This document shows, one piece after another, positions 29,334 through 40,809 of a stretch of 64,000 nucleotides of DNA; the first letter of the stretch is position 1, and each line of letters begins with the position of its first letter. Position numbers and translations under genes: made by a program. A model generated the notes under the pieces. The model had not been told where the DNA came from, made no database searches, and was given only the letters and a program-made list of their open reading frames with translations. Source of the DNA: Thermogutta terrifontis (lineage in GTDB: Bacteria; Planctomycetota; Planctomycetia; Pirellulales; Thermoguttaceae); assembly GCF_002277955.1 (NCBI RefSeq), contig NZ_CP018477.1:4671206-4735205 (forward strand), read 5' to 3'.

Positions 29334-29528
29334 TCACGCCTGCCGAGACGATGGCCGCGATTGCTGTTCGAGGCGGATCAACGTGGTGACGATCGGCGTC
29401 CCATTGGGAAGCGGCTGATCCGGGCGAAGCCCCATCAGCGACTTAAGTCGCTGGATAACCCTTTCCCGGCCAGCCTCCGACCGCAACTCTCGCAGGATCT
29501 CTTCCCGACGCTGTTTGAGGTCTGCCAT
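29334..29528 (-). CDS. Small hypothetical protein
   Basis: A 64-residue, highly charged helical protein (MADLKQRREEILRELRSE, then RLKSLMGLRPDQPLPNGT). The start at 29528 has GGAGG eight bases upstream; a longer form would begin 15 bases earlier. The family is not recognised. It shares the strand of the BON-domain gene 260 bases downstream. Confidence 0.5.
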   Translation of the reverse strand: MADLKQRREEILRELRSEAGRERVIQRLKSLMGLRPDQPLPNGTPIVTTLIRLEQQSRPSSRQA

Positions 29529-29931
29529 CGAGGAAGCCTCCATTCCCGCAATGCGAGAGGGGTTCCCTCAAGACGGACCACCAGGTATCGCCCGAAAACG
29601 CTCTAGACCTTGTTACAACGATCCTCTAAAAATCTGAGACGGAAAAATTGCTTCTTCGATGTTCGGTTCTGTCTCATAAATCGGCCCATATCTCCGAAAA
29701 CTTTACCCAGCCCACCCCGTTGCCAGTTTTTCCGATGCGTTGTTATCGTCTGTGACACCGCCATTGAAAGACGGTTCGGTTCCCGCGCGTTTATAATGCA
29801 CTGAAGCGACTGAACGGTGGGCGACTCCCCCGCGAGGAAGCGTCGGGAACAGCAGTCTGGTGCGAGCGAATACCGTGGCGGAGTTTACCGTGACCTTCAG
29901 CCCGGGTTGCACCCAATCAGGGAGACATTCC
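29529..29931. other. Intergenic region upstream of the cupin gene
   Basis: About 400 bases without a supported gene. A perfect TATAAT stands at 29792-29797, but no hexamer resembling TTGACA is at the right distance, so a promoter is possible but not firm. Confidence 0.3.
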
Positions 29932-30315
29932 ATGAAAGTTGTGCATTTTGAAGAAATTCCGCTCCAGGATGTGACGATGGAGGGCGCTCAGGGGTGCAAA
30001 ATCCGCTACCTCATCGGAGAGCCCGATGGCGCGCCCAATTTCACGATGCGCCAGTTCGAGGTGGCCCCCGGCGGACACACCCCCCACCATCAGCATCATT
30101 ACGAACATGAGGTGTTTGTGCTCTCGGGGCACGGAGTCGTCATTCAAAACGGCCGGGAATTCCCAATTGGGCCGGGATCGGTCGTGTTTGTCCCCGGAGG
30201 CGTTCCCCATCAGTTCCGCAATACCGGTCATGAACCGCTACGGTTCTTGTGTCTCATCCCCAACGCCGTGCGGGGTGGGGCGGTTTCATGCGTGGTGGCC
30301 TGCGGGTGTGATTAA
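29932..30315 (+). CDS. Cupin domain protein
   Basis: A 127-residue single-domain cupin. The first metal-binding motif reads HTPHHQHHYEHEVFVLSG (His-His-Glu-type ligands) and the second PGSVVFVPGGVPHQFRN with the last His. The start at 29932 has GGGAG upstream; the frame runs 24 codons further up but without homology. It probably binds a divalent metal; a sensor, isomerase or dioxygenase role is all possible. The C-terminal VACGCD is unusual for the family. Confidence 0.85.
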   Translation: MKVVHFEEIPLQDVTMEGAQGCKIRYLIGEPDGAPNFTMRQFEVAPGGHTPHHQHHYEHEVFVLSGHGVVIQNGREFPIGPGSVVFVPGGVPHQFRNTGHEPLRFLCLIPNAVRGGAVSCVVACGCD

Positions 30316-30390
30316 CTTCCTACACGGCTCGTGCGATGTATCGTCGGGCAGCGGGCCTTTGCTCGCAACAAAGTTTCGGCTGCATCGTGA

Positions 30391-32550
<2,160 letters not shown>

Positions 32551-32994
32551 CGGCCTGCCCGAGTCCGGCGTATGCCTCATCCCTTGCCGCTCTTTCTCCG
32601 CTGCTGGGGAGGCAGACCACCGCACAGGTCCGTGCGGAGCCGAGATTCAGCCCGGAGGGAGATGCCTTCGAAGGGGCGTGCTCGTCACGTCCATACGTGG
32701 AGGGACGTGCTTGTCACGTCCGCCATTTCACGCTCGATCACCCATTTTCCCATTCACCGGGCACGACAAGCGTGCCCCTCCGACCCTTTCCGGAGGGACG
32801 TGCCTGTCACGTCCGGCGTTCTCCTGATTACGCGGTAGGGGCAATTCATGACTTGCCCCTACAACACATTGTGCCCGTGGTACGCCGTAGGTTTTTCCCA
32901 AAGGCCACTGGTCGGGCGATTCAAGAATCGCCTCGACAACACGTTAACTGTGACTGTCTGTCATCTGGCAGTTTCGCAGAATCGGGCGAGCCTT
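32551..32994. repeat. REP-like hairpin cluster C with a GTAG-type palindrome
   Basis: Between ligA and the GH106-like gene. GGAGGGACGTG-CTTGT-CACGTCC at 32699-32721, GGGCACG-ACAAG-CGTGCCC followed by CTCC at 32759-32781, and GGAG plus GGACGTG-CCTGT-CACGTCC at 32792-32814. A near-perfect palindrome begins GTAGGGGCAATTCAT at 32835 and ends at 32862. These should also terminate or insulate the convergent transcripts. No gene is supported. Confidence 0.75.
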
Positions 32995-35900
32995 TCATTC
33001 AAAAAGCTGCCTCTCCTCCGGCCTTTGGTATTCCAGCGAAATAAGCACCGGTACCCACTGACGAATTTGCACCGGTCCGAGGAGACCCGACGGCTGAAGC
33101 GGATCGTCCTTTTTCCACAATCGCCAGGTGGTGAAAGTTTGTCGGCCGGTGGGAGACGGCTCTCCGCGGAGCAGCCAATCGGGCCAGCGCTTGAGCGTTC
33201 CGTTTGGATTTCGTTCGGAATCCTCCGGCAGTTGTTCGTCTCCGATCATGCGGTTGATCCACAGGTTGGCGACCTCGATTTCCAGTGTATTCGCGCCCGG
33301 CGCGAGATGCTTTCCGATATTGATGCGATACGGCGGATGCCACAGAATCCCCACAGGCTTTCCGTTGACGGAGACCTGGGCCGCCACCTGCACCTCACCC
33401 AAGTCCAGCTCCACACTCCAGTTTTCTCGTGCGGGGCTTCGAGGCACGGACTCGACATATATTTCCGTGGAATACACGGCCCGGCCTGAATAGTAGCGGT
33501 ACTCGGGCTCCGGGAACTCCGTCCATGAGATCAGCTTCTCCAGCGTGATCGACTTGGACTGAGGCGACCCCGGGAAGAACCGCAACTCCCATTTTCCAGA
33601 AAGCGAGGGGCAGGGAGGTAGTTGCGGGATTGTTAACGAAATTTCCCGGCCACGGGACGTTTTGATAGTGTATTTTCCCGGCTGGGAGACACCCAACTCA
33701 CATCGCCCGACCGTAATCGGGAGCAGTTTCACCGTCGGCTCCCGCACGGCCGCGCTGGGAAATTGGATTGTCTGAGGATCGGTCGCCTCGATATGCCCGG
33801 GCTGACCGTCCACTTCATAATCCACAATCAGACGCTTGACAATCAAATAAGCAGGGTCATCATCTCGGGCAAGCTCCGCAACCTGAAACCTCAACCGCCC
33901 TTCGTTAACCCACCGCTGGATTTTTTCCGTCACATCCCTGGTCCTTTGGGGATCATCCAAAACACCATAAAGGGCCTTGCGGATGAGGATGGTGCCCTGT
34001 TGCTGCTTGGGCCAAAGTACTTCGCGGCCCTCGTGGAGAATGCTCACGATATACTCGGGAACCGGAGGATTTGGAGTGAACACCACGAAGACCGATTCAT
34101 AGCCCTCGAGGTTCAGCGCAAGCTCTGTGCCTTCTTCGGTCGTCCGGTAGGGGGCGACCAGCTCCACGGTTTTTCCGGTCTCGGGATACCACAGTTCCGG
34201 TCGCTTGCCCTTCACCCGGAAAAAGCATGAGGCGTGAACCGGGTGGCCGGTTTTGTTGGCAACGAAGTAAACGTCGATATCGTCGATTCGCCGGTGGATG
34301 TAACGAAGGGCCTCTTCGCCCGAAGTTGTTTCGTAGCGGAAATCGGGAATCAGGCCCAGCTTCGGCGCCAGGGCGAAAACTTCATCCAGATCAGGAATGA
34401 GGTTGGGGTCCGTTCCCACATCGCTGACATCACCCCAGGGGGCTATTCCGAGTGGACCAACCTCCTGGACCACCTTCCAATCGCCGGAGGCTGCCGGATC
34501 ACTCTCCCAGGCAGGAGGGGGTGAAGCCGACCATTCCCATTGCTTGTCCGTCACAATCGTTGCCTGCTGCCCGTTTTCAAATCTAAGATGAAGGGCCGCG
34601 ATGAGTCCGGCCGGATTAGGAAAGTCCGCTGCGTTGAAGGCATCCACGGCGAGGAGGTTTTTTCCTGGCCGGAGATGACCCGTCACATTGATGCGATACG
34701 GTCGGTGGAAGTCATCGCCACGGCCGACCCGCCGGCCATTCACTTTGCATTCGAATTCATTGTCTGCCGTGATGACCAACCACGCCGAACTGACTTTGGC
34801 ATCCGCCGGCAGTTCGAAGACCCGTCTGAAATATCGATGACCAACTGGGACCGCGCTGGTTGGGTTGCCTTCCGTGGTCCAGACCCATTGGGCCAGCGCG
34901 AAACCGGGATTTTCCGAAGCCGCTCCCGCAGGAGAGAACGGACCGCCGAAAATGACGCGGCCGCTTCCGTAGTTTCTCACGGTGATCTCGGCCGGGGGCT
35001 TTGTTGCTCCCCAAACTTCCTCCACCAGTTTGCGAAGCTCAGCGTCAGCATCAGGATATCCACCGAGCCCGGGCGTCTTAGTTGGCGGGCCGCCGATGAC
35101 CGTGGCGCCCTGTTTGATGAATTGAGCAATTTTCTGGACAAGAGGCAGGGTCATCCTCTCCACACGAGGAAGGACGAGAACGGCATAGTTCATTCCATCC
35201 GGAAGCACCAATCGGCCGTCCTGGACGTTCATACGGGTGAGGACAACTTCCGGGGGACAAAAGTCGTAATTGAACGGGCCACGCTCCCGAGGCTGCCCAA
35301 ACCGGGTGATGGCGTTTTGGCCAGCCAGGGTTTGAGGAACCGCCTCCGGGGTAAGCAGGCAAAAGTCGGCAACGAACAGCCCCTGTTGGAGCAGGTACTG
35401 GCACCGAGTGAGGTACTCATGCCAGGGTCGGACAAAAGACCACCACGTTTGCGTGCGCTCGTAGTGGAGACCCCACGGCCCCATACTCATGCCGGGCATC
35501 CGCGGTGGGTTGGTCCACGGTTGCATCGCATAGCGGTGAAAGACAAAGCGATTGATTCCTTCGCAAAACGCCCAGTCGCCCAGTTCCTTAATATTGCCGG
35601 GATGTCCCAGCCAGCGTTCGGCATCGGTAGCCGTGAAAGCCTCGGCTCCCACCACCTTCGTGCCGTACACGTGTGCAGCGGAGGCCATTTCGGTGCAACT
35701 GAAGGCCGCTCCGTATTTCGACCAGGACCAGAACTCGCCCATAGGCTCGTCCGCCCGACCGGCGTATGCGAGCTCGTCCACAGGGCAGCTCGTGTAAGCC
35801 TCGATGGTCAGGCTCAGACCATTTTTTCTGGCCAGGCTGCGGAATCGTCCCGCGTAATTATCGAGAACCAGTTCCCCGATTGTCTGACGGAAATCCCAGA

Positions 35901-36975
35901 GAAACCTTTCGGAAATCTCCCGGCTGCCCACCACGTAGCCTGCAATCACTGGCAAGTAGGGACGGAGATCATAACCTCGTCGGCGGGCGAACTCTTCGGG
36001 CGTACGGGGGGTCCAGTTCTGCGAGCCCACTTCCCAGCTATCGATATGGGTTCTGATAATCCTGGCTGCAGAGGGAAGATTTTCCGGCCGGTTTTTCAAC
36101 AGCCGGCCGATCAATCCCTCGAACGCCGCGTCCGCACCCTCCGGGCTGAGCTTGTCGCATTCCAGCCCACGTCCTTCCTCAGGAGAAGGGTGATTGCGGG
36201 CACCGGTCGGCGTGTGACCGAAACGGAGGATGGTCCATTTACCTTCCGGTACGTTCCATTGGAGCCGGCCTCCGGCATCCATCTTGCCGGTTAGATCGAC
36301 GATCTTTTCTGGTGAGATGACCTGCTCGGCCGGTGGCTCGGGAACTTCCCCGGGGACCACAAGGGTGCCACCGGGCACCTGGGCCAGCGACTTGTAAGCG
36401 ATTCCGTCGATCCGGGCAGGATTGGAAGGACGCGGAAATGCCAGCACGGCAACATCGCGGTAATAATTTTCAACAACCGGCGGCTGAGGGAGAGCGATTT
36501 CTCCGGTCCGCGGTCCATCCACCGTGACCTCAGACCACACAATCCGCTGCATCGCCTGTTCTGGCTTGATCCATGGTCCTCCGCTGCCCGTCCATCCGGC
36601 ATCATTGTTCATGTTGACACGGATTTGCCTCTTGGCCGCCTGAGCAAGCATGAAGTAGAACAGCTCCTGCCACTCCTGGGAACCAAACCGCACCGAACCG
36701 GGCGGCGTGCCCTGATCGACTTCCATGATCAGAACGCCGCCGATGCCAGCCTCCTGCATGGCCTGAAGGTCCGCCTCAATTCCCTCGCGACTGAGATTGC
36801 CATTCAGCCAGAACCAGTACACCCAGGGCCGATACAAAGGATTTACCCCGGAAAACATGTTGCGAATTGTGCTGGTGGAATCCGGCTGGGGCGACACGAC
36901 CTGCCCCCAAACTGACGTTGATATCAGCAACCCAAAACCCACCACGGCGGTCAGCAGCGGCACAAAGCGGCGCAT
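32995..36975 (-). CDS. Glycoside hydrolase, GH106-like (alpha-L-rhamnosidase type)
   Basis: A 1326-residue secreted enzyme. Signal peptide: MRRFVPLLTAVVGFGLLIST up to VWGQ. The catalytic barrel has the family pattern WVYWFWLNGNLSREGIEADL, IGGVLIMEVDQG, NMNNDAGWTGSGGPW and IDSWEVGSQNWT. A beta-sandwich-like unit (FRRVFELPADAKVSSAWLV) and a C-terminal galactose-binding-like region (VELDLGEVQVAAQVSVNGK) follow. Such enzymes remove rhamnose from pectic or bacterial polysaccharides. It stands alone without a SusC/D pair or sulfatase nearby. The exact sugar specificity is inferred from family resemblance only. Confidence 0.82.
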   Translation of the reverse strand: MRRFVPLLTAVVGFGLLISTSVWGQVVSPQPDSTSTIRNMFSGVNPLYRPWVYWFWLNGNLSREGIEADLQAMQEAGIGGVLIMEVDQGTPPGSVRFGSQEWQELFYFMLAQAAKRQIRVNMNNDAGWTGSGGPWIKPEQAMQRIVWSEVTVDGPRTGEIALPQPPVVENYYRDVAVLAFPRPSNPARIDGIAYKSLAQVPGGTLVVPGEVPEPPAEQVISPEKIVDLTGKMDAGGRLQWNVPEGKWTILRFGHTPTGARNHPSPEEGRGLECDKLSPEGADAAFEGLIGRLLKNRPENLPSAARIIRTHIDSWEVGSQNWTPRTPEEFARRRGYDLRPYLPVIAGYVVGSREISERFLWDFRQTIGELVLDNYAGRFRSLARKNGLSLTIEAYTSCPVDELAYAGRADEPMGEFWSWSKYGAAFSCTEMASAAHVYGTKVVGAEAFTATDAERWLGHPGNIKELGDWAFCEGINRFVFHRYAMQPWTNPPRMPGMSMGPWGLHYERTQTWWSFVRPWHEYLTRCQYLLQQGLFVADFCLLTPEAVPQTLAGQNAITRFGQPRERGPFNYDFCPPEVVLTRMNVQDGRLVLPDGMNYAVLVLPRVERMTLPLVQKIAQFIKQGATVIGGPPTKTPGLGGYPDADAELRKLVEEVWGATKPPAEITVRNYGSGRVIFGGPFSPAGAASENPGFALAQWVWTTEGNPTSAVPVGHRYFRRVFELPADAKVSSAWLVITADNEFECKVNGRRVGRGDDFHRPYRINVTGHLRPGKNLLAVDAFNAADFPNPAGLIAALHLRFENGQQATIVTDKQWEWSASPPPAWESDPAASGDWKVVQEVGPLGIAPWGDVSDVGTDPNLIPDLDEVFALAPKLGLIPDFRYETTSGEEALRYIHRRIDDIDVYFVANKTGHPVHASCFFRVKGKRPELWYPETGKTVELVAPYRTTEEGTELALNLEGYESVFVVFTPNPPVPEYIVSILHEGREVLWPKQQQGTILIRKALYGVLDDPQRTRDVTEKIQRWVNEGRLRFQVAELARDDDPAYLIVKRLIVDYEVDGQPGHIEATDPQTIQFPSAAVREPTVKLLPITVGRCELGVSQPGKYTIKTSRGREISLTIPQLPPCPSLSGKWELRFFPGSPQSKSITLEKLISWTEFPEPEYRYYSGRAVYSTEIYVESVPRSPARENWSVELDLGEVQVAAQVSVNGKPVGILWHPPYRINIGKHLAPGANTLEIEVANLWINRMIGDEQLPEDSERNPNGTLKRWPDWLLRGEPSPTGRQTFTTWRLWKKDDPLQPSGLLGPVQIRQWVPVLISLEYQRPEERQLFE

Positions 36976-37346
36976 AACGCACTCCTGACTTTAAACAGAT
37001 TTGGGTATTTGGCTATCATGGCTGGGAAGAAATCCCCCAGCCGCCGTCGATTTTCTTCAAATCGTTCGCCAAATCAAGCGGGCGAAAGGAAGGCTGGCCT
37101 GCACCGGGGAGGGCAAACCGGGGATTATGTGGCCTCGCGAGGACCGCACAACGCCCGGCGAATACACGCACGGCTGATCATTAAGATTCTCACACTCCTC
37201 CCGCGCCGGCGCTCAATTGACATTTCACCGATCCGCGTATTACCATACCAGGCGTCTGCGGTGAAGGGATACCGTTTGCCAGTGGCTGGCACTGTGCGAC
37301 AGGGAGGTACATTTGAACTGGCCAGTTATTGGGGAGGGACTCAATC
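36976..37346. other. Intergenic region between divergent genes
   Basis: About 370 bases that must hold the promoters of the GH106-like gene (minus) and the Tat-exported aldo/keto-reductase-like gene (plus). No hairpin or gene is supported. GGGAGGG lies just upstream of the ATG at 37347. Confidence 0.4.
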
Positions 37347-38453
37347 ATGGCAGGTGAACTCAATCGGCGCGAATTCGTCCAGGGGACCGTCGCTGCGGCG
37401 GCCAGCACCGCTCTGGGGTTCCAGGGGACCTTCACGGTGAAGGCTGGCAATCCCGAGAATGTGGATACCAGCAAGATCCTCAATTACAACCCCGAGATGG
37501 AATATCGCCGCTGCGGAAAGACCAATCTGATGATTTCCGCCGTGTGTCTCGGGGGACACTGGAAACGTCTCAACAAAGTTGTCCCCAATTCTTTCCAGGG
37601 CGGAAACTGGCTGGGGGCAGCCATCGACGATCCAGACTTCCAGAAAAATCGCTACGATGTGGTTACCCGATGCATTGAGCGCGGCATCAATTACATCGAC
37701 GCGTGCACCGGCCAGGAAGTCCTGGCGTATGCCCGGGCATTGAAAGGCCGCCGAGATAAGATGTACCTGGGTTATTCCTGGTATCAGCGGGAAGTTCGCT
37801 TTGCCGAGTGGCGGACCCTCGAAAAGCTCAAGCAGAGCCTCGATATGGGATTGAAAGAGGCAGGCCTGGATTACGTCGATATCTGGCGAATCACCTGCCA
37901 CGAGCAGAGCAGCCGCCACACCGAGGCCGAAATCGAGGCCGTGATTGCCGCCCTGGAATGGGCCAAAAAGACAGGTCGGGCCCGATTCACGGGTATTTCC
38001 TCTCACGATCGTCCCCACATCAAGATGCTGCTTGAAAAGTATCCCGATCAATTAGAGGTGATCTGCACACCGTACACCGCCAAGACGAAGGTCGTCACCG
38101 ACGAAACCGGTCTGTGGGCCACCATGCAAAAGCAGGATGTCGGCTGGTTCGGCATCAAGCCATTCGCCAGCGGTTCCCTCTTTAAGGGAGACAGCTCACC
38201 CAACAGCCCGTATCGGGAGGAAGATGACCGCCTCGCCCGGCTGACCATTCGTTACATCCTTAGCAATCCCGCGATCACGGCCCCCATCCCGGGAATGATC
38301 ACGCCCGAACAGGTGGACAACGTCGCGCTGGCCGTCAAAGAACGTCGCGAACTAGATCAGGAAGAAAAGGCCCTGCTGGAACGGGAGATGGACCGCGTCT
38401 GGGCCGAGCTGCCCTATCATTATCGCTGGCTTAAAGACTGGGAATACGTGTAG
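37347..38453 (+). CDS. Tat-exported aldo/keto-reductase-fold protein with altered active site
   Basis: 368 residues. The N-terminus LNRREFVQGTVAAAASTALGF is a Tat signal with twin Arg. The rest follows the aldo/keto reductase barrel (YRRCGKTNLMISAVCLGG, RARFTGISSHDRP, AITAPIPGMITPEQVDN). Asp118 (YIDAC) and His185 (ITCH) are at tetrad positions, but the Tyr site five residues after the Asp is Gln123, and the Lys strand reads MYLGYSW without Lys. This suggests a non-standard reaction or a binding protein. The start is fixed by GGGAGGG upstream of the ATG at 37347. Confidence 0.85.
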   Translation: MAGELNRREFVQGTVAAAASTALGFQGTFTVKAGNPENVDTSKILNYNPEMEYRRCGKTNLMISAVCLGGHWKRLNKVVPNSFQGGNWLGAAIDDPDFQKNRYDVVTRCIERGINYIDACTGQEVLAYARALKGRRDKMYLGYSWYQREVRFAEWRTLEKLKQSLDMGLKEAGLDYVDIWRITCHEQSSRHTEAEIEAVIAALEWAKKTGRARFTGISSHDRPHIKMLLEKYPDQLEVICTPYTAKTKVVTDETGLWATMQKQDVGWFGIKPFASGSLFKGDSSPNSPYREEDDRLARLTIRYILSNPAITAPIPGMITPEQVDNVALAVKERRELDQEEKALLEREMDRVWAELPYHYRWLKDWEYV

Positions 38454-39560
38454 GATTCTGACGTCTTTCTATTCCTCCAGATTTCTTTGTAATCAGTACG
38501 GGCGAAAGATTTTTTGATCCTTTATCCTCGCCCACGCAAAAGGTACGGGCGAAGCGTTTTTCGTTCCTGCACCTTCGGAGGGGCACGCTTGTCGTGCCCG
38601 GTGAAGTGGGATAGATCATCCAAGGTTAACCAGTGGACTTCATATGTGGAGTGCGGGGCTTCAGCCCCGCTTTCCGCGCGGGACTTCAGTCCCCGGCGAA
38701 AGGGAATGGATGATCCAACGTTGAATGACGGACCCGACAAGCGGGTCCCTCCAATTACGCGGACCTGACGAGCGGGTCCCTCCGAAGCAATGTTTCCCCG
38801 CGAAGCGGTTTCTGAAAATCGGAGGGGCACGCTTGTCGTGCCCGCCGTAACACGCAGGATAGCTCCAAGAGAGCTCTTACACGAGTTCCAACACGCTTGG
38901 ACACGTGAGATTCGTAAGCCTTGGTAGGGGCAATTCATGAATTGCCCCTACCAGTGCGCTCTCGTGGTCGCGGCAAAGGACCGTAAACGGCAAGGTTGTG
39001 AAGGCTAAAGCCTTCACGAAAAAGCGGCGATAAATCGCCGCACTCCATATGGAGTGCGGGGCTTTAGCCCCGCTTTCCGCGCGGGACTTCAGTCCCCGCT
39101 GAAACGGAGTTCATGATCGAACGTTGATAAACGGACCTGACAAGCAGGTCCCTCCGAAGCAATGTTTCCCCGCGAAGCGCTTTCTGAAAATCGGAGGGGC
39201 ACGCTTGTCGTGCCCACAGAAAGGAAGCGGATCATCCATCATAGAAAAGCGGACCTGACAAGCGCATACCTGCGAAATACGGACCCGACAAGCGGGTCCC
39301 TCCGACGTTGGTAGGGGCAATTCATGAATTGCCCCTACCGTTTAACCCGCGGAATGCGGACGTGGCAGCCACATCCCTCCGGGCTGAATCTCACCCCTCT
39401 TAACACTGTGCCGAGATTGACAGGCGCATGACTCTCCCGGAGGCGGGGACAAAATAGGGCTCGGTCAGGACGGGGGAACCCTTGACTCGGCTCTGTCGCT
39501 GCGCTCTCTTATAAGAGTACATGCCGTTTGAGAAACCAAGTTCAACGACAGGAGCGCGAG
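38454..39560. repeat. REP-like hairpin cluster D, two hairpin families and two GTAG palindromes
   Basis: An 1.1-kb gene-free stretch packed with hairpins. GGAG/CTTGT type: 38577-38599, near 38728, near 38762, near 38821, near 39134, near 39193 and near 39281. A second type has variable arms around TTCA/TTTA/TAAA: GCGGGGC-TTCA-GCCCCGC 38653-38670, GGGAC-TTCA-GTCCC 38680-38693, GTGAAGGC-TAAA-GCCTTCAC 38998-39017, GCGGCGA-TAAA-TCGCCGC 39024-39041, GCGGGGC-TTTA-GCCCCGC 39056-39073 and 39083-39096. CACTCCATATGGAGTG is at 39041-39056. Palindromes beginning GTAGGGGCAATTCAT are at 38924-38951 and 39311-39338. Confidence 0.8.
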
Positions 39561-40379
39561 GTGACGACGAATCTCCCCAATATTCCCGTGGCTGTGACGG
39601 TGGCCGGCTCCGATTCTTCCGGTGGGGCCGGTCTGCAGGCGGACTTGAAGACCTTCCACCATTTTGGGGTCTACGGAGCGAGCGTCGTGACACTCCTTAC
39701 GGCGCAGAACAGCCGGGGCGTTTGGGCCATCCAAACGCTGCAACCCCAGTTCGTCCTTGCCCAGTGGGACGCGGTGACAGAAGAATTTCTCCCGCAGGCA
39801 GTCAAGACCGGCGCTTTGGGCACGCCGGAGATCATCACCGCGGTGGCCGACCGCCTTCAGGCACTCTCCTGTCCGCTCGTTGTCGATCCTGTAATTCTCA
39901 GCAAGAGTGGCAGCCCCCTCCTCAACGAGGACGGCGTGCAGGCCATGCGGGACCTTCTGTTCCCCCTTGCGACATTGCTCACGCCGAACCTCCGCGAAGC
40001 GGAATTGCTCACGGGAACGAGCATCTCCGACCTACGCGCATTGGAGAAGGCCGCAGCCACCATTGCCCAGTGGGGCTCCCGGCACGTGCTGGTTAAAGGA
40101 CCGGGGGTCGATGGCGAGGCCGTAGACGTCCTCTTTTCCGATGGTCGCTTCGTGTGGTTCCATCGTGAACTCGTTCCCCAGGCTCAAACGCACGGCTCTG
40201 GCTGCGTGTTCTCGGCGGCCATCACGGCACTGCTGGCGCAGGGTAAAGAACTGGTGGAAGCCATCGACGTGGCAAAAAGTTTCGTCACGCATGCGCTTCA
40301 GCAGGCGGCCGCCGTGGCCAGTGGCTTTCAGCCGATGAATCTCCACGTCCCGATTCCTCCTGGAGAGCGCCGCGCATAA
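39561..40379 (+). CDS. thiD: Hydroxymethylpyrimidine/phosphomethylpyrimidine kinase
   Basis: Phosphorylates HMP and HMP-P in thiamine pyrophosphate synthesis. 272 residues from the GTG at 39561, which has AGGAG six bases upstream; the open frame upstream to 39528 lacks a ribosome site. Family motifs: VTVAGSDSSGGAGLQADLKTF at the N-terminus, VVDPVILSKSGSPLL, LTPNLREAELLTG and the anion-hole sequence HGSGCVFSAAITALLAQG. No other thiamine genes are nearby. Confidence 0.95.
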   Translation: MTTNLPNIPVAVTVAGSDSSGGAGLQADLKTFHHFGVYGASVVTLLTAQNSRGVWAIQTLQPQFVLAQWDAVTEEFLPQAVKTGALGTPEIITAVADRLQALSCPLVVDPVILSKSGSPLLNEDGVQAMRDLLFPLATLLTPNLREAELLTGTSISDLRALEKAAATIAQWGSRHVLVKGPGVDGEAVDVLFSDGRFVWFHRELVPQAQTHGSGCVFSAAITALLAQGKELVEAIDVAKSFVTHALQQAAAVASGFQPMNLHVPIPPGERRA

Positions 40380-40503
40380 ACTCAAAGATGGACGGAGCTG
40401 TGAGTGGCCTGACGGCAACGTGAGGCCGCAGAGCTAGGACGTGCTACCCGTCGGGCAGCAAGACCGTTCCATGAACGTGCAAGTGTTTTGAGGAGATCGG
40501 CCG

Positions 40504-40734
40504 ATGGACCTCTCATCAGTGGGAAAGATGCTGATTCTGCTGGGCCTGGTGGTGATGGTCCTGGGCGGAATTCTCTGGCTGCTTCACTTCGTGCCTTTGC
40601 AGGTGGGACGATTGCCGGGCGATATCCACATCCGCGGTGAGCGCTGGTCGTTTTATTTTCCCATCACAACCTGCATCCTTTTGAGTATTGTGCTCACCCT
40701 TGTGCTCAACGTGGTGCTTCGCCTCATGCGGTAA
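40504..40734 (+). CDS. DUF2905-type small membrane protein
   Basis: A 76-residue protein with two hydrophobic segments (about 8-28 and 52-73) and the central motif VGRLPGDIHIRGERWSFYFPI, which matches the DUF2905 family. GAGGAGATCGGCCG precedes the ATG. Function unknown; the family is widespread and inner-membrane. Confidence 0.85.
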   Translation: MDLSSVGKMLILLGLVVMVLGGILWLLHFVPLQVGRLPGDIHIRGERWSFYFPITTCILLSIVLTLVLNVVLRLMR

Positions 40735-40809
40735 GTCACGGATGCACCGATCGTTTCAGGTTAGGCCGTTTCCATAGCAACTCGCGAGAGGAGGACCAAC
40801 ACTTCCCGA

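Noticed and set aside
29764-29797. TTGAAA and TATAAT before the cupin gene as a promoter
   Set aside because: The spacing is 22 bases, too long for a standard sigma70 promoter.
34540-36294. 584-residue open frame on the plus strand within the GH106-like gene
   Set aside because: Antisense to a well-supported enzyme and with low-complexity, Arg/Pro-rich sequence of no family.
39477-39518. TTGACT and TATAAG before thiD as a promoter
   Set aside because: The gap between the two hexamers is above 20 bases.
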